The notes beneath the pieces were generated by a model, which saw only the letters and a program-made list of their open reading frames with translations, searched no databases and was not told where the DNA came from. A stretch of 64,000 nt of DNA from Thiomonas delicata. Its GTDB lineage: Bacteria; Pseudomonadota; Gammaproteobacteria; Burkholderiales; Burkholderiaceae_C. Of the stretch, positions 31,958 through 40,327 are shown one piece after another (within the stretch, counting starts at the first letter, position 1; each line of letters opens with the position of its first letter). A program made the position numbers and the translations under genes. Location of the stretch: positions 666,003 through 730,002 of the forward strand of contig NZ_LT592171.1 of NCBI RefSeq assembly GCF_900088825.1, given 5' to 3'.

Positions 31958-32836
31958 CTACGCCTGCGCGGTCGAGTTCGTTTTGCTATCCACTGGCAGC
32001 GCTCGGACGTGGTCATGCAGCCGTACGATCGACAGCTCCGGGAAATGGAACCAGTCCTTCGGATCGAGGCGTACCCAGGTGCGAGTGTCCTTTCGGAAGT
32101 GCCACTTGGGAACCATCGTCCGTGCGAAATCCCGGCGCCACTGCCGCAGCACGGAGGGATGGCAATAGATCTCCAATGCCTGGAAGTTCTTCTCTGTGAT
32201 CCCGGCGAGCGCCCCCCGGTAATACGCGCAAAACATGTCGATTTCCCGTGCGTTTTTGCGAGAAAACTCGACCTCGATCCAGAGCTTGCTGATTGTCCTA
32301 TCGACGGGGAAGCTCTTGGAGCGCAGATGGATGATCGCATCCGGAATCTTGCTGGGGCGCTTGTCCGGTGGAGCCCGCTCGAGATCGTCCGCCAGGCGAA
32401 GGCTGTCGAGTTGCAGACCTTGGCGTCGAATCAGGGCCGTGACTTGGAACTGCACGTGCAGGTCATGCTCGAAGCGGACTTCGCGGATGCGGTGCTCCGG
32501 GCGGCTCGGCAATTCAAAGGAGTTGGTGAGACACATGGCGAGGTGGCCATGCGCGCTGCGGGCGATTTCGTCCCAGTGCCGCTGCAGCAGCGCCAGGCCA
32601 TCCTTGCTGAGGGTGACGTAGTAGCGCACGGGCGAGAACGGGTTCCCGATCCGGTGCTCTACCAGCAGTTTCTGCTCGATGAGCTTGCGCACCAGGCCGT
32701 TGCCGCCGAGCAGGCGGTCGATGACCAGCGTGGCCGTCCAGCGGAAGCGTACGGTCCACAGCAGCGCAGTCAGGGATTTCTCCAGGTGGCGGGCGTGGGT
32801 GTTCAGGCGATGGTGTTGGCTTGGCAAGTTGCTCAT
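31958..32836 (-). CDS. Replication-relaxation-like protein: winged helix plus possible PD-(D/E)xK fold
   Basis: A 292-residue protein. An N-terminal winged-helix-like part (about 20-90: LLWTVRFRWTATLVIDRLLGG, LVRKLIEQKLLV, YYVTLSKDGLALL) is followed by a domain with PDAIIHLRSK and WIEVEFSRKNAREIDMF. The spacing fits the PD...ExxxK core of restriction-like nucleases. This layout resembles replication-relaxation proteins of plasmids and integrative elements. Start ATG at 32836. Family membership is by eye and should be regarded as probable, not certain. Confidence 0.5.
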   Translation of the reverse strand: MSNLPSQHHRLNTHARHLEKSLTALLWTVRFRWTATLVIDRLLGGNGLVRKLIEQKLLVEHRIGNPFSPVRYYVTLSKDGLALLQRHWDEIARSAHGHLAMCLTNSFELPSRPEHRIREVRFEHDLHVQFQVTALIRRQGLQLDSLRLADDLERAPPDKRPSKIPDAIIHLRSKSFPVDRTISKLWIEVEFSRKNAREIDMFCAYYRGALAGITEKNFQALEIYCHPSVLRQWRRDFARTMVPKWHFRKDTRTWVRLDPKDWFHFPELSIVRLHDHVRALPVDSKTNSTAQA

Positions 32837-33423
32837 GGTGGAGCCTCCTTGCCACGTTCTAGGCTGCCGAAAAATTGGCCCGCGTGGAATTGACGCCGCT
32901 GGATCGCCCGCCTAGGCTCGAAGGCCAGAGGCCGATCCAGTGGCAGGGCTCGCGCCAATCCACTGGCGCAAAGGCACTTCGGGCCGCTGCGCGACCCTGC
33001 GCGGCAAGGAGCCGGCCGCACCCCTCTCGCGCCTGCCGGCGCTCGTCGCCTAGGGGCGAACGGGGTACTTGGCGGGCTGGACGCCCGCCATCCGGCTCCC
33101 TACCTTGCCTTCGCTCGCCTGGGGCTCGCTGCGCGCTGCAAATGCAGCTTGCGGGCCTCCGCGCTGGCGCGCGGGCAAAACGCTTCGCCGACTGCGCTCG
33201 GTCGTGCCTGGCGGCTCGCCCGAGCTGGCCCTGGACGGGTGCCTTGCGGCATCGCGAAGCGTTTTGCCCGCGCGCCCTCGCGGAGGCCGGGCTCCGCCCC
33301 CACGAAGGACCGCCGTCCTGGGGGACGGCTTGCTCCGCTAGCTACGGTCGACTGCCGTCTCCCTGCGCAAGTCTCCGCATCCTTCGTGGCCCCCCCGACC
33401 TGATCGCTGCCGCGCTCAGGCAG
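32837..33423. other. GC-rich region with long inverted repeat, no gene
   Basis: Short open frames exist on both strands but all are Arg/Ala/Pro-rich and look accidental. The stretch contains the long inverted repeat at 33166-33276 and ends at the IS3-family insertion. Confidence 0.55.
33166..33276. repeat. Perfect 23-bp inverted repeat with 65-bp loop
   Basis: The arm at 33166-33188 is the exact reverse complement of 33254-33276 (core GGGCAAAACGCTTCGC). Pairing continues imperfectly outward through GGCCTCCGC and GCGGAGGCC, giving a possible stem of about 35 bp. Such long arms near a replication-relaxation-like gene could be an origin of transfer or a remnant of inverted gene ends. Confidence 0.75.
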
Positions 33424-33465
33424 GTTTGAACCGCCCCGGGTTTCGTGGAGGCTAGTTGGTTTAAG

Positions 33466-34371
33466 TCATGCCGGAATGGCGTGTTGACTGGCTTGTTGGC
33501 GCCAGTAGTTTGCCTCAGCTTCTGCCGGAGGGATACCCCCAATCGGTTTGAGCAGTCGGGTGTGGTTGAACCAGTGCACCCATTGCAGGGTGGCCAGTTC
33601 GACGGCTTCCCTGGTTTTCCAGGGTCCGCGGCGGTGAATCAATTCGGCCTTATACAGCCCGTTGATGGTCTCGGCCAGGGCGTTGTCATAGGAGTCTCCT
33701 TTGCTGCCCACGGAGGGCTGGATGCCTGCCTGCGCCAAGCGTTCGGTGTACTTGACGCTGACGTATTGCACGCCTCTGTCCGAATGGTGGACCAAGGCAT
33801 GGGCAGCGGGCCGACGCGCGTACAAAGCCTGCTCCAGCGCGTCCATCACGAAATCGGTCTGCATGGATGTGCTCACGCGCCAGCCCACGATGCGTCGGGC
33901 AAACACGTCGATGACGAACGCCACGTACAGCCAGCCCTGCCAGGTGCTCACATAGGTGAAGTCCGACACCCAGAGCTGGTTGGGTCGCTCGGCTTTGAAC
34001 ACCCGGTTGACGTGGTCCTGCGGACACGGCGTGCAAGTGTCGGGGACCGTGGTTCGCACCTTCTTGCTCCGCCGCGCACCCTGCAGCCCCAGGCGTTTCA
34101 TCAGCCGCTCGACCGTGCAGCGCGCCACCCGGTTGCCCTCGCGGTTCATCTGCAACCAAACCTTGTCAGCTCCATACACCTGCCAGTTGGCGTGCCACAC
34201 ACGCTGGATGTCGGCAGCCAGCGCATCGTCGCGCTGAGCACGGGCGCTGCGCAACTCGGGGTTGCGATGACGCGCGGCATGGCGCCAGTAACACGACGGG
34301 GCCATCTGCAGCACTTTGCAGATGGGCTCGACCCCGTGCATGGGGCGGTGCTGGTCGATGAATCGCTTCAA
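33466..34371 (-). CDS. IS3-family transposase OrfB (DDE catalytic part)
   Basis: A 301-residue transposase. An HTH_21-type N-terminal part ([16 protein letters not shown]) precedes the integrase core with catalytic residues Asp in [11 protein letters not shown], Asp in [11 protein letters not shown] and Glu in [15 protein letters not shown], then a C-terminal YNHxR-like [16 protein letters not shown]. It overlaps OrfA by 4 bp. A T-run (TTTTTTC on the coding strand, about 34405-34411) upstream could allow the programmed -1 shift that makes the OrfAB fusion in this family. Confidence 0.93.
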   Translation of the reverse strand: MKRFIDQHRPMHGVEPICKVLQMAPSCYWRHAARHRNPELRSARAQRDDALAADIQRVWHANWQVYGADKVWLQMNREGNRVARCTVERLMKRLGLQGARRSKKVRTTVPDTCTPCPQDHVNRVFKAERPNQLWVSDFTYVSTWQGWLYVAFVIDVFARRIVGWRVSTSMQTDFVMDALEQALYARRPAAHALVHHSDRGVQYVSVKYTERLAQAGIQPSVGSKGDSYDNALAETINGLYKAELIHRRGPWKTREAVELATLQWVHWFNHTRLLKPIGGIPPAEAEANYWRQQASQHAIPA

Positions 34372-34691
34372 CTCTTCAAACGGCGGTCGAGCTCCGCCTG
34401 GGCGAAAAAAGCACTCGCCGCTTTGAGGATGTCATTGGCCCGGCGCAATTCCTTGTTCTCGCGCTCGAGTTGTTTGAGGCGTTCACGCTCGCTGCTCGTC
34501 AGGCCGTCGCGCTGGCCTGTATCGACTTCCTCGCGCTTGACCCACTCCAGCAGCGTCTGTGGCACGCAGCCAATCTTGGGGGCCATGGATTCGACTGCGG
34601 CCCACAGCGAGGGGTACTCGCCTCGGTGCTCCTGCACCATGCGTACCGCGCGCTCGCGCACTTCGGGGGAAAACTTGTTCGTCTTGTTCAT
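34368..34691 (-). CDS. IS3-family transposase OrfA (helix-turn-helix)
   Basis: A 107-residue protein: N-terminal HTH ([33 protein letters not shown]) and a C-terminal leucine-zipper helix ([25 protein letters not shown]), the usual OrfA plan. It binds the inverted repeats and joins OrfB by frameshifting. Confidence 0.93.
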   Translation of the reverse strand: MNKTNKFSPEVRERAVRMVQEHRGEYPSLWAAVESMAPKIGCVPQTLLEWVKREEVDTGQRDGLTSSERERLKQLERENKELRRANDILKAASAFFAQAELDRRLKS

Positions 34692-34741
34692 GGCTCCATC
34701 TTCTCAAAGGTTGGAGCCTCCTCAAAACCCGGGGCGGTTCA

Positions 34742-35068
34742 GTTCGTGCTGGATGGGCGAATTTTCTCTTGCCGGAGCTGTGTGCCCAGCTATGACATGA
34801 CGGCGATGCTAAGCGGTTGTCGTCGACGCTAGCCCACGAACAAGAAGGGCTGCTAAATTGAGGTATCGCGAACTAAATGATATGGTTGGTTGCCACCGTT
34901 CAACGAATCGGTCCCAGATTGCAAAATGGCGAGATTAGATGGAAAGATGCATCGCGCAACGATAATGGTTGTGGGCAAAAAAGTTCACCTTCACTTGGGC
35001 GTCTTCTAGAGCTATGCTGCAGGTTCTTTCGAGCTCGCGTCACAAAATTCGAATTAGTTGAGGACAAA
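34742..35068. other. Region upstream of the ParA-like gene
   Basis: No gene recognised. Base composition becomes AT-richer from about 34830. It probably holds the promoter of the ParA/HEPN pair. The ParA frame is open back to 34877, but that part shows no family sequence. Confidence 0.5.
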
Positions 35069-36103
35069 ATGCCAAGAATCATTTCCCTATTTAACCATAA
35101 GGGTGGTGTGTCTAAGACAACCACGACATTTAATCTTGGCTGGGCTCTGGCAGACCGAGGTCATCGCGTTTTGCTAATTGACGCCGATCCTCAGTGTAAT
35201 CTAACGGGCATGATATTGTCCTTCAGCGGCTTCAAGGATTTCGCAAAATTCTACAAAAAACATCCTCGAGCCAATATTTATGAGGCAATTAAGCCAGCGT
35301 TCGCGGGGAGTCCTGAAAAACTGAAGCCGGCACCAATTACTGCGAGTCAGCGGGATAATTTGATGCTGTTAGCTGGGCACCTGGATGTGGCATTGTTCGA
35401 GCCCGAATTATCTATGGCGCATCGATTGACCGCTGCAATGCCTGTGCTTCAGAATTTGCCTGGTGCTTTTGGGCACCTCATACGCGCCACGGCCGTTGAG
35501 AATGGGTGTGATATTGTTCTGATCGATATGAGTCCAAGTATCGGGGCGCTAAATCAAAATTTGCTGATGCAGAGCGATTTTTTTATTCTTCCAACGAGCC
35601 CTGACTACTTCTGCCTGCTCGCAATTGATTCGCTCGCCAAAACTCTACCCAGATGGGCGCAAACGGCTTCAGAGTTGCGATCCCAGCAGGAGGGGAGGTC
35701 ATATTTGATTCCCGAGCACAACCCTAAGTTTATCGGCCTCATTTCACAGAAATACAGACCAAGGTTAGGAAAGCCTGCGGCGGCCTTTCAAGAATGGATC
35801 GATCAGATTGTTGAGCGCGTGGATGAGGTTTTGATCCCTGCGTTAGAGAAACATGCAATGGCATTGAGTCGATCTCAGTTGAAGAAGGTAATAAAAGCCT
35901 CGCCGCATCTCGAGCTGGCTCAAATATCCGATTTTAATAGTTTAATCGCCCGTTCTCAAGAGTGCGCCACGGCGGTCTTTGCGCTTACAGAGGAACAGTT
36001 GAAGGCGCAAGGTTCGGTATTGGAAAGTTTTGTTGATAGCAGGGATAGATTTCAGGAGACATTTGTGGAATTGGCTGAGCGGGTTGACGTCCTTACCGCG
36101 TAA
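35069..36103 (+). CDS. ParA/MinD-family ATPase, first gene of a ParA-HEPN pair
   Basis: A 344-residue ParA-type P-loop ATPase. It starts with the deviant Walker A in SLFNHKGGVSKTTTTFNLG, then LIDADPQCNLTG (switch I) and DIVLIDMSPSIGALNQNLLM (Walker B). The 344 residues are longer than in simple chromosomal ParA. Start ATG 35069 follows GAGGAC. No ParB gene is adjacent. Its composition is clearly AT-richer than the rest of the window, pointing to a foreign source. Only 14 bp separate it from the next gene, so they are almost surely co-transcribed. The role could be defence, stability or partition. Confidence 0.85.
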   Translation: MPRIISLFNHKGGVSKTTTTFNLGWALADRGHRVLLIDADPQCNLTGMILSFSGFKDFAKFYKKHPRANIYEAIKPAFAGSPEKLKPAPITASQRDNLMLLAGHLDVALFEPELSMAHRLTAAMPVLQNLPGAFGHLIRATAVENGCDIVLIDMSPSIGALNQNLLMQSDFFILPTSPDYFCLLAIDSLAKTLPRWAQTASELRSQQEGRSYLIPEHNPKFIGLISQKYRPRLGKPAAAFQEWIDQIVERVDEVLIPALEKHAMALSRSQLKKVIKASPHLELAQISDFNSLIARSQECATAVFALTEEQLKAQGSVLESFVDSRDRFQETFVELAERVDVLTA

Positions 36104-36117
36104 CGGTTGGCGGGAAC

Positions 36118-37053
36118 GTGACAAGCTTGCAGAAATTTCGTGTCACTGGCCATGTGGTTTGGCCGGTGCGGCCAAATGTTGATAAGACGGAAAGGGTCGT
36201 TGAAGTCGGCGAATCTCGATTTATTGTCTCTCTCGAGTTTCCATCCGTATATTTTGTAGATAAAGAGCTAAAATTAGCGAATTCGAACTGGTGTCAGCTA
36301 TCTGTTTCGTGGCGGCAGCCATTTTCTGGTACGCGCAATGCAGCTCGAAAGTGGGCTTCAAGCAAAGATGGCTCGAAGGTGTTGATCGAGAAGATTGAGC
36401 GGGCGCAACACGCTTACGTTGATGTGCTTAAGAGTGAATTTCATGAAAATTATGACGTTCATTGTATTCGACATTTTGGCCCATTGGATTGGCCTTATGT
36501 TTGTGTGCAATTCGCAGGGGCTTTAGTCTTTAAAAGAATTGGTTCCTCGCTTGGCGCGCATTTTCGCTCATTGCGGTCCTCGCTTGACTCGCTTCCGGAT
36601 GTTTGTCGACGTATTTCCTTCGAGCAAAGAACTTTACAGCGTGCGATCGACCTTGCGCAGTGCGGTTATCCGACGGAAAGCGTGCTCTTAGCTGCCGCAG
36701 TTCTGGACGCCTTTGTGCAGAAATTTTTGCGCGCCTTAATGGCGCTGCGTTTCATTGAGGAGGAGTCGGCGGAACAGTTGCTTCGCAATGTAATGACTAA
36801 GCGCATGGCGACGTATCTTGATGCGGTATTGAAATTGGCCTCGGGCCATTCCTTGGCCGAAGATGAGCCAGGTCTTTTTGAGAGGCTGCTCAAGGTAAAC
36901 AAACAAAGAAATGATGCGATTCATAATGGAAGGGAGTTGGCTCGTGCGGATGCGTATGAGGCGTGCGATATGGTGCATAAGGTGGCCATGTATTTGAGCC
37001 TCGTTAATGCGGATGTTGCTCCTCAATTGAGGGCGCCGAAATTTTTTACGTAG
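36118..37053 (+). CDS. Protein with C-terminal HEPN-like motif, partner of the ParA ATPase
   Basis: A 311-residue protein of unknown family. The N-terminal half is beta-rich with aromatic residues. The C-terminal half is helical and ends with QRNDAIHNGRE, where Arg264-x4-His269 matches the R-x4-6-H signature of HEPN RNases; the preceding helices (AAAVLDAFVQKFLRALMAL) fit such a four-helix bundle. Start is GTG 36118, 14 bp after the ParA stop; no better start is seen. AT-rich like its partner. A nuclease effector controlled by the ATPase is the obvious hypothesis; a HEPN-like scaffold without activity is the alternative. Confidence 0.55.
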   Translation: MTSLQKFRVTGHVVWPVRPNVDKTERVVEVGESRFIVSLEFPSVYFVDKELKLANSNWCQLSVSWRQPFSGTRNAARKWASSKDGSKVLIEKIERAQHAYVDVLKSEFHENYDVHCIRHFGPLDWPYVCVQFAGALVFKRIGSSLGAHFRSLRSSLDSLPDVCRRISFEQRTLQRAIDLAQCGYPTESVLLAAAVLDAFVQKFLRALMALRFIEEESAEQLLRNVMTKRMATYLDAVLKLASGHSLAEDEPGLFERLLKVNKQRNDAIHNGRELARADAYEACDMVHKVAMYLSLVNADVAPQLRAPKFFT

Positions 37054-37662
37054 AAATGATGCTCGGATTGAGCCGAAGACCGTCGAGGCCGAGCTAGTTT
37101 CCCTTTTGGGTGCTTGGCGCGGCGCTGTTCTTGCGGTTCGGTAGTTGAGTCGTGATCGGCGAAGCGGCACGCGGGGCCGCCCATTGTGGTGGAGTTCCAG
37201 AGGCGTTGCACTTCCATAGGGGTACGATCCTCAGATGATCCGACCACTCAAAGCCTTCTTCTTGGGCTTCAGGCGAGGGATGCGGGAGGCGCCGAAGGGG
37301 TTCTTCGCGCACCTTTGCTGGCTAGTTCGGCCGCCCCGTTCCTGACTTCCTGCAGCCACGGTGCTAACCGCCGACACTGCAAGGGATCGCGAACTATTCG
37401 TCCAGATGCTGTTCGTCCACGCCGACAGACTTCATCGAGTGCACTGAGTGGGAGTGGGGCGCGGGCCGGAGGTGCCTATCGCGCCTAGGGTTCCAGCGCG
37501 AGGTGCCAGTTCGCACCTTCGTTCCGCCCCGCACCCGACGGGGGCGCTGCAGTTGATGGAGTCCGGCGCAGTCTTTTTCGGGGTTCGCTCCGAGGTGGCT
37601 TCAATGGCAGGGCTACCTGCCAGTTCGCGCTTCGCGCTAAGTCGTGGTGAGAGCGTGGAAAT
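37054..37662. other. Non-coding end of the tRNA-Glu element
   Basis: Only short, unconvincing frames. GC content returns to high values. It lies between the ParA-HEPN pair and the candidate right attachment site. Confidence 0.5.
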
Positions 37663-37673
37663 CTAGGGGACGC
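37663..37673 (+). repeat. Candidate attachment-site core, right copy
   Basis: Direct repeat of CTAGGGGACGC from the 3' end of tRNA-Glu (29844-29854). It stands about 65 bp before a strong rho-independent terminator that would suit the end of the tRNA-Ala/tRNA-Glu operon, as expected if the element pushed the terminator away. Confidence 0.45.
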
Positions 37674-37740
37674 AAGACTGGTAGTTGCAGTTCTTCTACC
37701 TTCCTGGCATCGATACAAAGCTCAATCTGAAGAAAAACAA

Positions 37741-37767
37741 ATGGCCGCTTCGCGCGGCCATTTTTTT
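37741..37767 (+). terminator. Strong rho-independent terminator
   Basis: ATGGCCGC (37741-37748) pairs with GCGGCCAT (37754-37761) around a 5-nt loop, followed by seven T. An A-rich stretch upstream makes it potentially bidirectional. Probably the original terminator of the tRNA operon. Confidence 0.8.
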
Positions 37768-37993
37768 GCGGTCCACCCGTACGGGCGCAGGGGCATGAAT
37801 GCTTGCGTTGAGGCGTTGCAAAAACGCCTGAACATGCTACTGGTGCCGGTGAAAGGAATCGAAGAGCTAGTATTTATGCTGCTTCCAGGCGGTTTGGTGC
37901 AAATTTTGGTGCAATTTTTCAAGGATAGGAACGCGAACTCAGCCGTGAACAATGCGATGAAGGGTCAAGTCTATCGCTGGAACAAACGCTGCA

Positions 37994-38320
37994 TCAGCGT
38001 GCGGACCTTGGGCGGCCACCCTTGGACGTTGGCGTGCCCTCGCGATGGTTGGTTGCCCATTGGATCACTTCTGCAGCGCTCCAGCGTGGCGTGCCACGAA
38101 CTCCGGCTACCGTCGGCAAACGGATCGTTTTGGGAAAGCCAGGCATCAACGCGTAGCGCTCGGACACCTGACGGGGCCCAACCTTGAGGTATGCGGCGAT
38201 CTCCTTGGCGCTCCATAGTTCAATGTCAATGGGGACTGGACGTGCAATGCGCAGTGCAATCGCGCTGGCAAGCGCGTCAAGATCGACATTCAAGTCTGGC
38301 AATTTGGCTTCTGCATGCAT
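37994..38320 (-). CDS. AlpA/excisionase-like DNA-binding protein
   Basis: A 108-residue protein with a MerR-like helix-turn-helix of the AlpA/excisionase kind (ELWSAKEIAAYLKVGPRQV, then RWSAAEVIQWATNH). Start ATG 38320 has a good AAGGAG ribosome binding site; an ATG at 38341 is less likely. Such proteins control excision or early genes of prophages and integrative elements. No matching integrase is found beside it, so the element looks partly deleted. Confidence 0.75.
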   Translation of the reverse strand: MHAEAKLPDLNVDLDALASAIALRIARPVPIDIELWSAKEIAAYLKVGPRQVSERYALMPGFPKTIRLPTVAGVRGTPRWSAAEVIQWATNHREGTPTSKGGRPRSAR

Positions 38321-38394
38321 GGGGCATCTCCTTGCGTCCATTTCACGTCATGCATCCTGAGTTGCAACTTCGAAAAACATGAAGATTGCTCCCA

Positions 38395-38958
38395 TCATTT
38401 GGGGACGGATAAAGGGGTTTCTTGGTCAAGCCTAGGCAGGCCCGTCATGGCCGTGCCGCGAATGATCTCGGGAATCGTCCATGCGTAAGCGAAGACGAAG
38501 GGTAGGGCGACGAACCACCCAGCCACTTAACGTCGAAAACGTCGCGCGAAGGCCCCGAACAACACACCCGTGAGCGCGTGGTAGCTCGCCAGATAGACCA
38601 GCAGCAGATACTCGGGCGCCGCGGACAACTGCGGCCATTCCCGCGCGATGCTGGATGGAAACCAGGACAGCCCCGCGAAAAACTCGCCAAGCCCGAAGCA
38701 CAGTCCGATCCACGCCGCGAAGACCGAGCGGAATGCGCGGCCTTCGCGCCAGGACGCCATGACAAGCAGCACGAAGAACCCGCCGACCGCAAGGCATGCC
38801 GGGTAGCCCAGTTCGTCGTGGCCGAACGACAGTCCAAGGCCCGCGCCCAGGACGGCGGCCGTGATCCCTTGCGCCAGCGATCCGACTACCGCAAGACGGT
38901 GGCTTTTTGCCTGCCCGCAGGCTGTGTCGGTCTCTGGAGTGACTTCTGGATCAGGCAC
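38395..38958 (-). pseudogene. lnt: Fragment of apolipoprotein N-acyltransferase (lnt), frameshifted
   Basis: The first 143 codons (from 38958) give several membrane segments and the lnt-like LGEFFAGLSWFPSSIAREW, stopping at 38527. In another frame immediately downstream the family sequence goes on (FVALPFVFAYAWTIPEIIRG, then TAMTGLP) to a stop at 38395-38397. So a frameshift near 38530-38550 and loss of the whole nitrilase domain have destroyed the gene. A working lnt must be elsewhere if the cell needs it. Confidence 0.65.
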
Positions 38959-39259
38959 GTGAGCAGCCCTAGGAAAAGCGTGACCGTTGCGTCAAACCCG
39001 GACCGCTCGTTTTTGGGTCTTCCGCAAGATCAACAACTTACGTGGCACCGAAGCGTTTGGGCGCCCAATTTTTGGCTGCATCAAACGCCATGAGCCTCGA
39101 CGATTGTCGAGGCGCCACTGACGCCGGACGTTGCGAAACAAGCCGGGTTTTGCTCGTTTTCGGCGACCATCGTCTCGCGTGAAGACGGATGATTCAGAAG
39201 ACCACTTCCGCGCCTGCGTGGAGGTGAAAGGTTTCTCAACTCCGCCAGAAGGCGAAATC
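38959..39259. other. Intergenic region with one hairpin
   Basis: No gene recognised. A perfect hairpin GCCTCGAC-gatt-GTCGAGGC occupies 39094-39113. Confidence 0.5.
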
Positions 39260-39628
39260 ATGTCGATGAGTCAAACAGAGATCGCGCTCAAGCGCGAAAT
39301 CGAAGCAGGCTTCCGAGTCATCGAGCAATACGGTTACACGGACAACCGGGTGATCAGCATCGACCTGGCCATCGTGAGGACAGCCGAGGTTTGTGTCGTC
39401 CGCAATGGCGGCCATCCCGAAGACCGGCGGCAAGGCTGGGATTTGATGGAAATCGAGTCTCGGGAGCAAGCCGATCTGGATTTTGCGGTCGAACGCGCCC
39501 AGGCCAAATTCTGGAAACTGCGTTCATGCGAGAACGGCAGGGCGCTGCTTTACAAACCGTCCTGCGCAAAGGAAGCCTGGGACGAAGATGGCGAAGCGGC
39601 ATTTGCTTCGCTGATCGAGGGTTTATGA
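39260..39628 (+). CDS. Hypothetical protein
   Basis: A 122-residue soluble protein with no recognised domain (FRVIEQYGYTDNRVISIDL, WDLMEIESREQADLDFAVE). The ATG at 39260 has a purine-rich AGAAGG upstream and is preferred over an ATG at 39131 that would add basic low-complexity sequence. It lies in the accessory segment. Confidence 0.55.
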   Translation: MSMSQTEIALKREIEAGFRVIEQYGYTDNRVISIDLAIVRTAEVCVVRNGGHPEDRRQGWDLMEIESREQADLDFAVERAQAKFWKLRSCENGRALLYKPSCAKEAWDEDGEAAFASLIEGL

Positions 39629-39738
39629 ACCTCGGGGGATTGGCTGCAAAGCCTTACCCAATGCGACCAAGCGGGGCCCATTGGGTAGAGTTTTGAGCGT
39701 CCATCATCAACACCGCCGCGAGCGGGAAGGGACGTAGA

Positions 39739-40182
39739 ATGAACACGATGAACTTGGCCATGGAAATTTTCGAGGCCATCGAGGGCCAGGTCGGGCACGA
39801 CCAGGCGCTGAGGGTGGCGAAATCCGTCGATGCGGCGGTGGTTCGCATCGAAGAGAAGGCGCGCGAGCATTCGCTTGCGCGCAAGGTCGAAATCAAGGAT
39901 GAGTTGAAGCAGGAGTTGCGGGATGAACTGTCCACCAAGGTGGATCTCGCCAACACCCGTTCGGAACTCAAGCAGGACATCGCCAATCTCCGCGCCGAGT
40001 TGAAGCAAGACATCGCCGACCTTCGCGCCGAGTTGAAGCAGGACATCGCAAACATTAGATCCGAACTCAAGGATCTGAAGTTGCGCACAACGGTTCAATT
40101 TCTCATCACGATCTTCGTGATCGTGATGATGAACCAGAACGCGCTTGCGCTGCTCGGCAAGCTGCTTGGGCTTGTGAAATAG
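39739..40182 (+). CDS. DUF1640/CCDC90-like coiled-coil membrane protein
   Basis: A 147-residue protein. Helical N-terminus (EIFEAIEGQVGHDQALRVAKSVD), a long coiled coil built from 11-residue repeats (SELKQDIANLR, AELKQDIADLR, AELKQDIANIR), and one C-terminal membrane segment (FLITIFVIVMMNQNALAL). This matches the DUF1640-type plan. Good GGGAAGGGA ribosome binding site. The three repeats are also near-exact DNA repeats (about 39961-40070). Function unknown. Confidence 0.7.
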   Translation: MNTMNLAMEIFEAIEGQVGHDQALRVAKSVDAAVVRIEEKAREHSLARKVEIKDELKQELRDELSTKVDLANTRSELKQDIANLRAELKQDIADLRAELKQDIANIRSELKDLKLRTTVQFLITIFVIVMMNQNALALLGKLLGLVK

Positions 40183-40327
40183 CCACATGATCGTCTTGTG
40201 GGTTATGCGATTACTACCACGCGTAGCGCATATCCCCTGCATAGCTGAGCGTCGACATCTTGCTCGGCATGATGACCTTGTTTTCAGGTGCATTGAGCGC
40301 CTTGCAAGGTGATCTGTCACCGGGTCA

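Larger units (their letters stand above)
33427..34741 (-). mobile_element. IS3-family insertion sequence (IS51-group-like), complete
   Basis: A 1315-bp element bounded by 26-bp imperfect inverted repeats: TGAACCGCCCCGGGTTTCGT on the left, and TGAACCGCCCCGGGTTTTGA read inward from the right. It is flanked by a 3-bp direct repeat GTT (33424-33426 and 34742-34744), the target duplication expected for IS3-type elements. It carries orfA and orfB on the minus strand. Intact ends, both frames open and the duplication suggest fairly recent insertion. Confidence 0.93.

Noticed and set aside
37722..37952. Minus-strand frame considered as an integrase C-terminus downstream of the tRNA element
   Set aside because: It runs through the terminator hairpin and shows no catalytic Arg/His/Tyr motif; no evidence for a tyrosine integrase.
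39961..40070. Tandem DNA repeats considered as CRISPR or minisatellite
   Set aside because: They encode the 11-residue coiled-coil repeats of the DUF1640-like protein, with no spacers. No CRISPR array was seen anywhere in the window.
40260..40327. Possible start of a larger gene before the chimeric remnant
   Set aside because: The frame upstream has no ribosome binding site and does not carry protein-like sequence; only the region from about 40430 looks coding.
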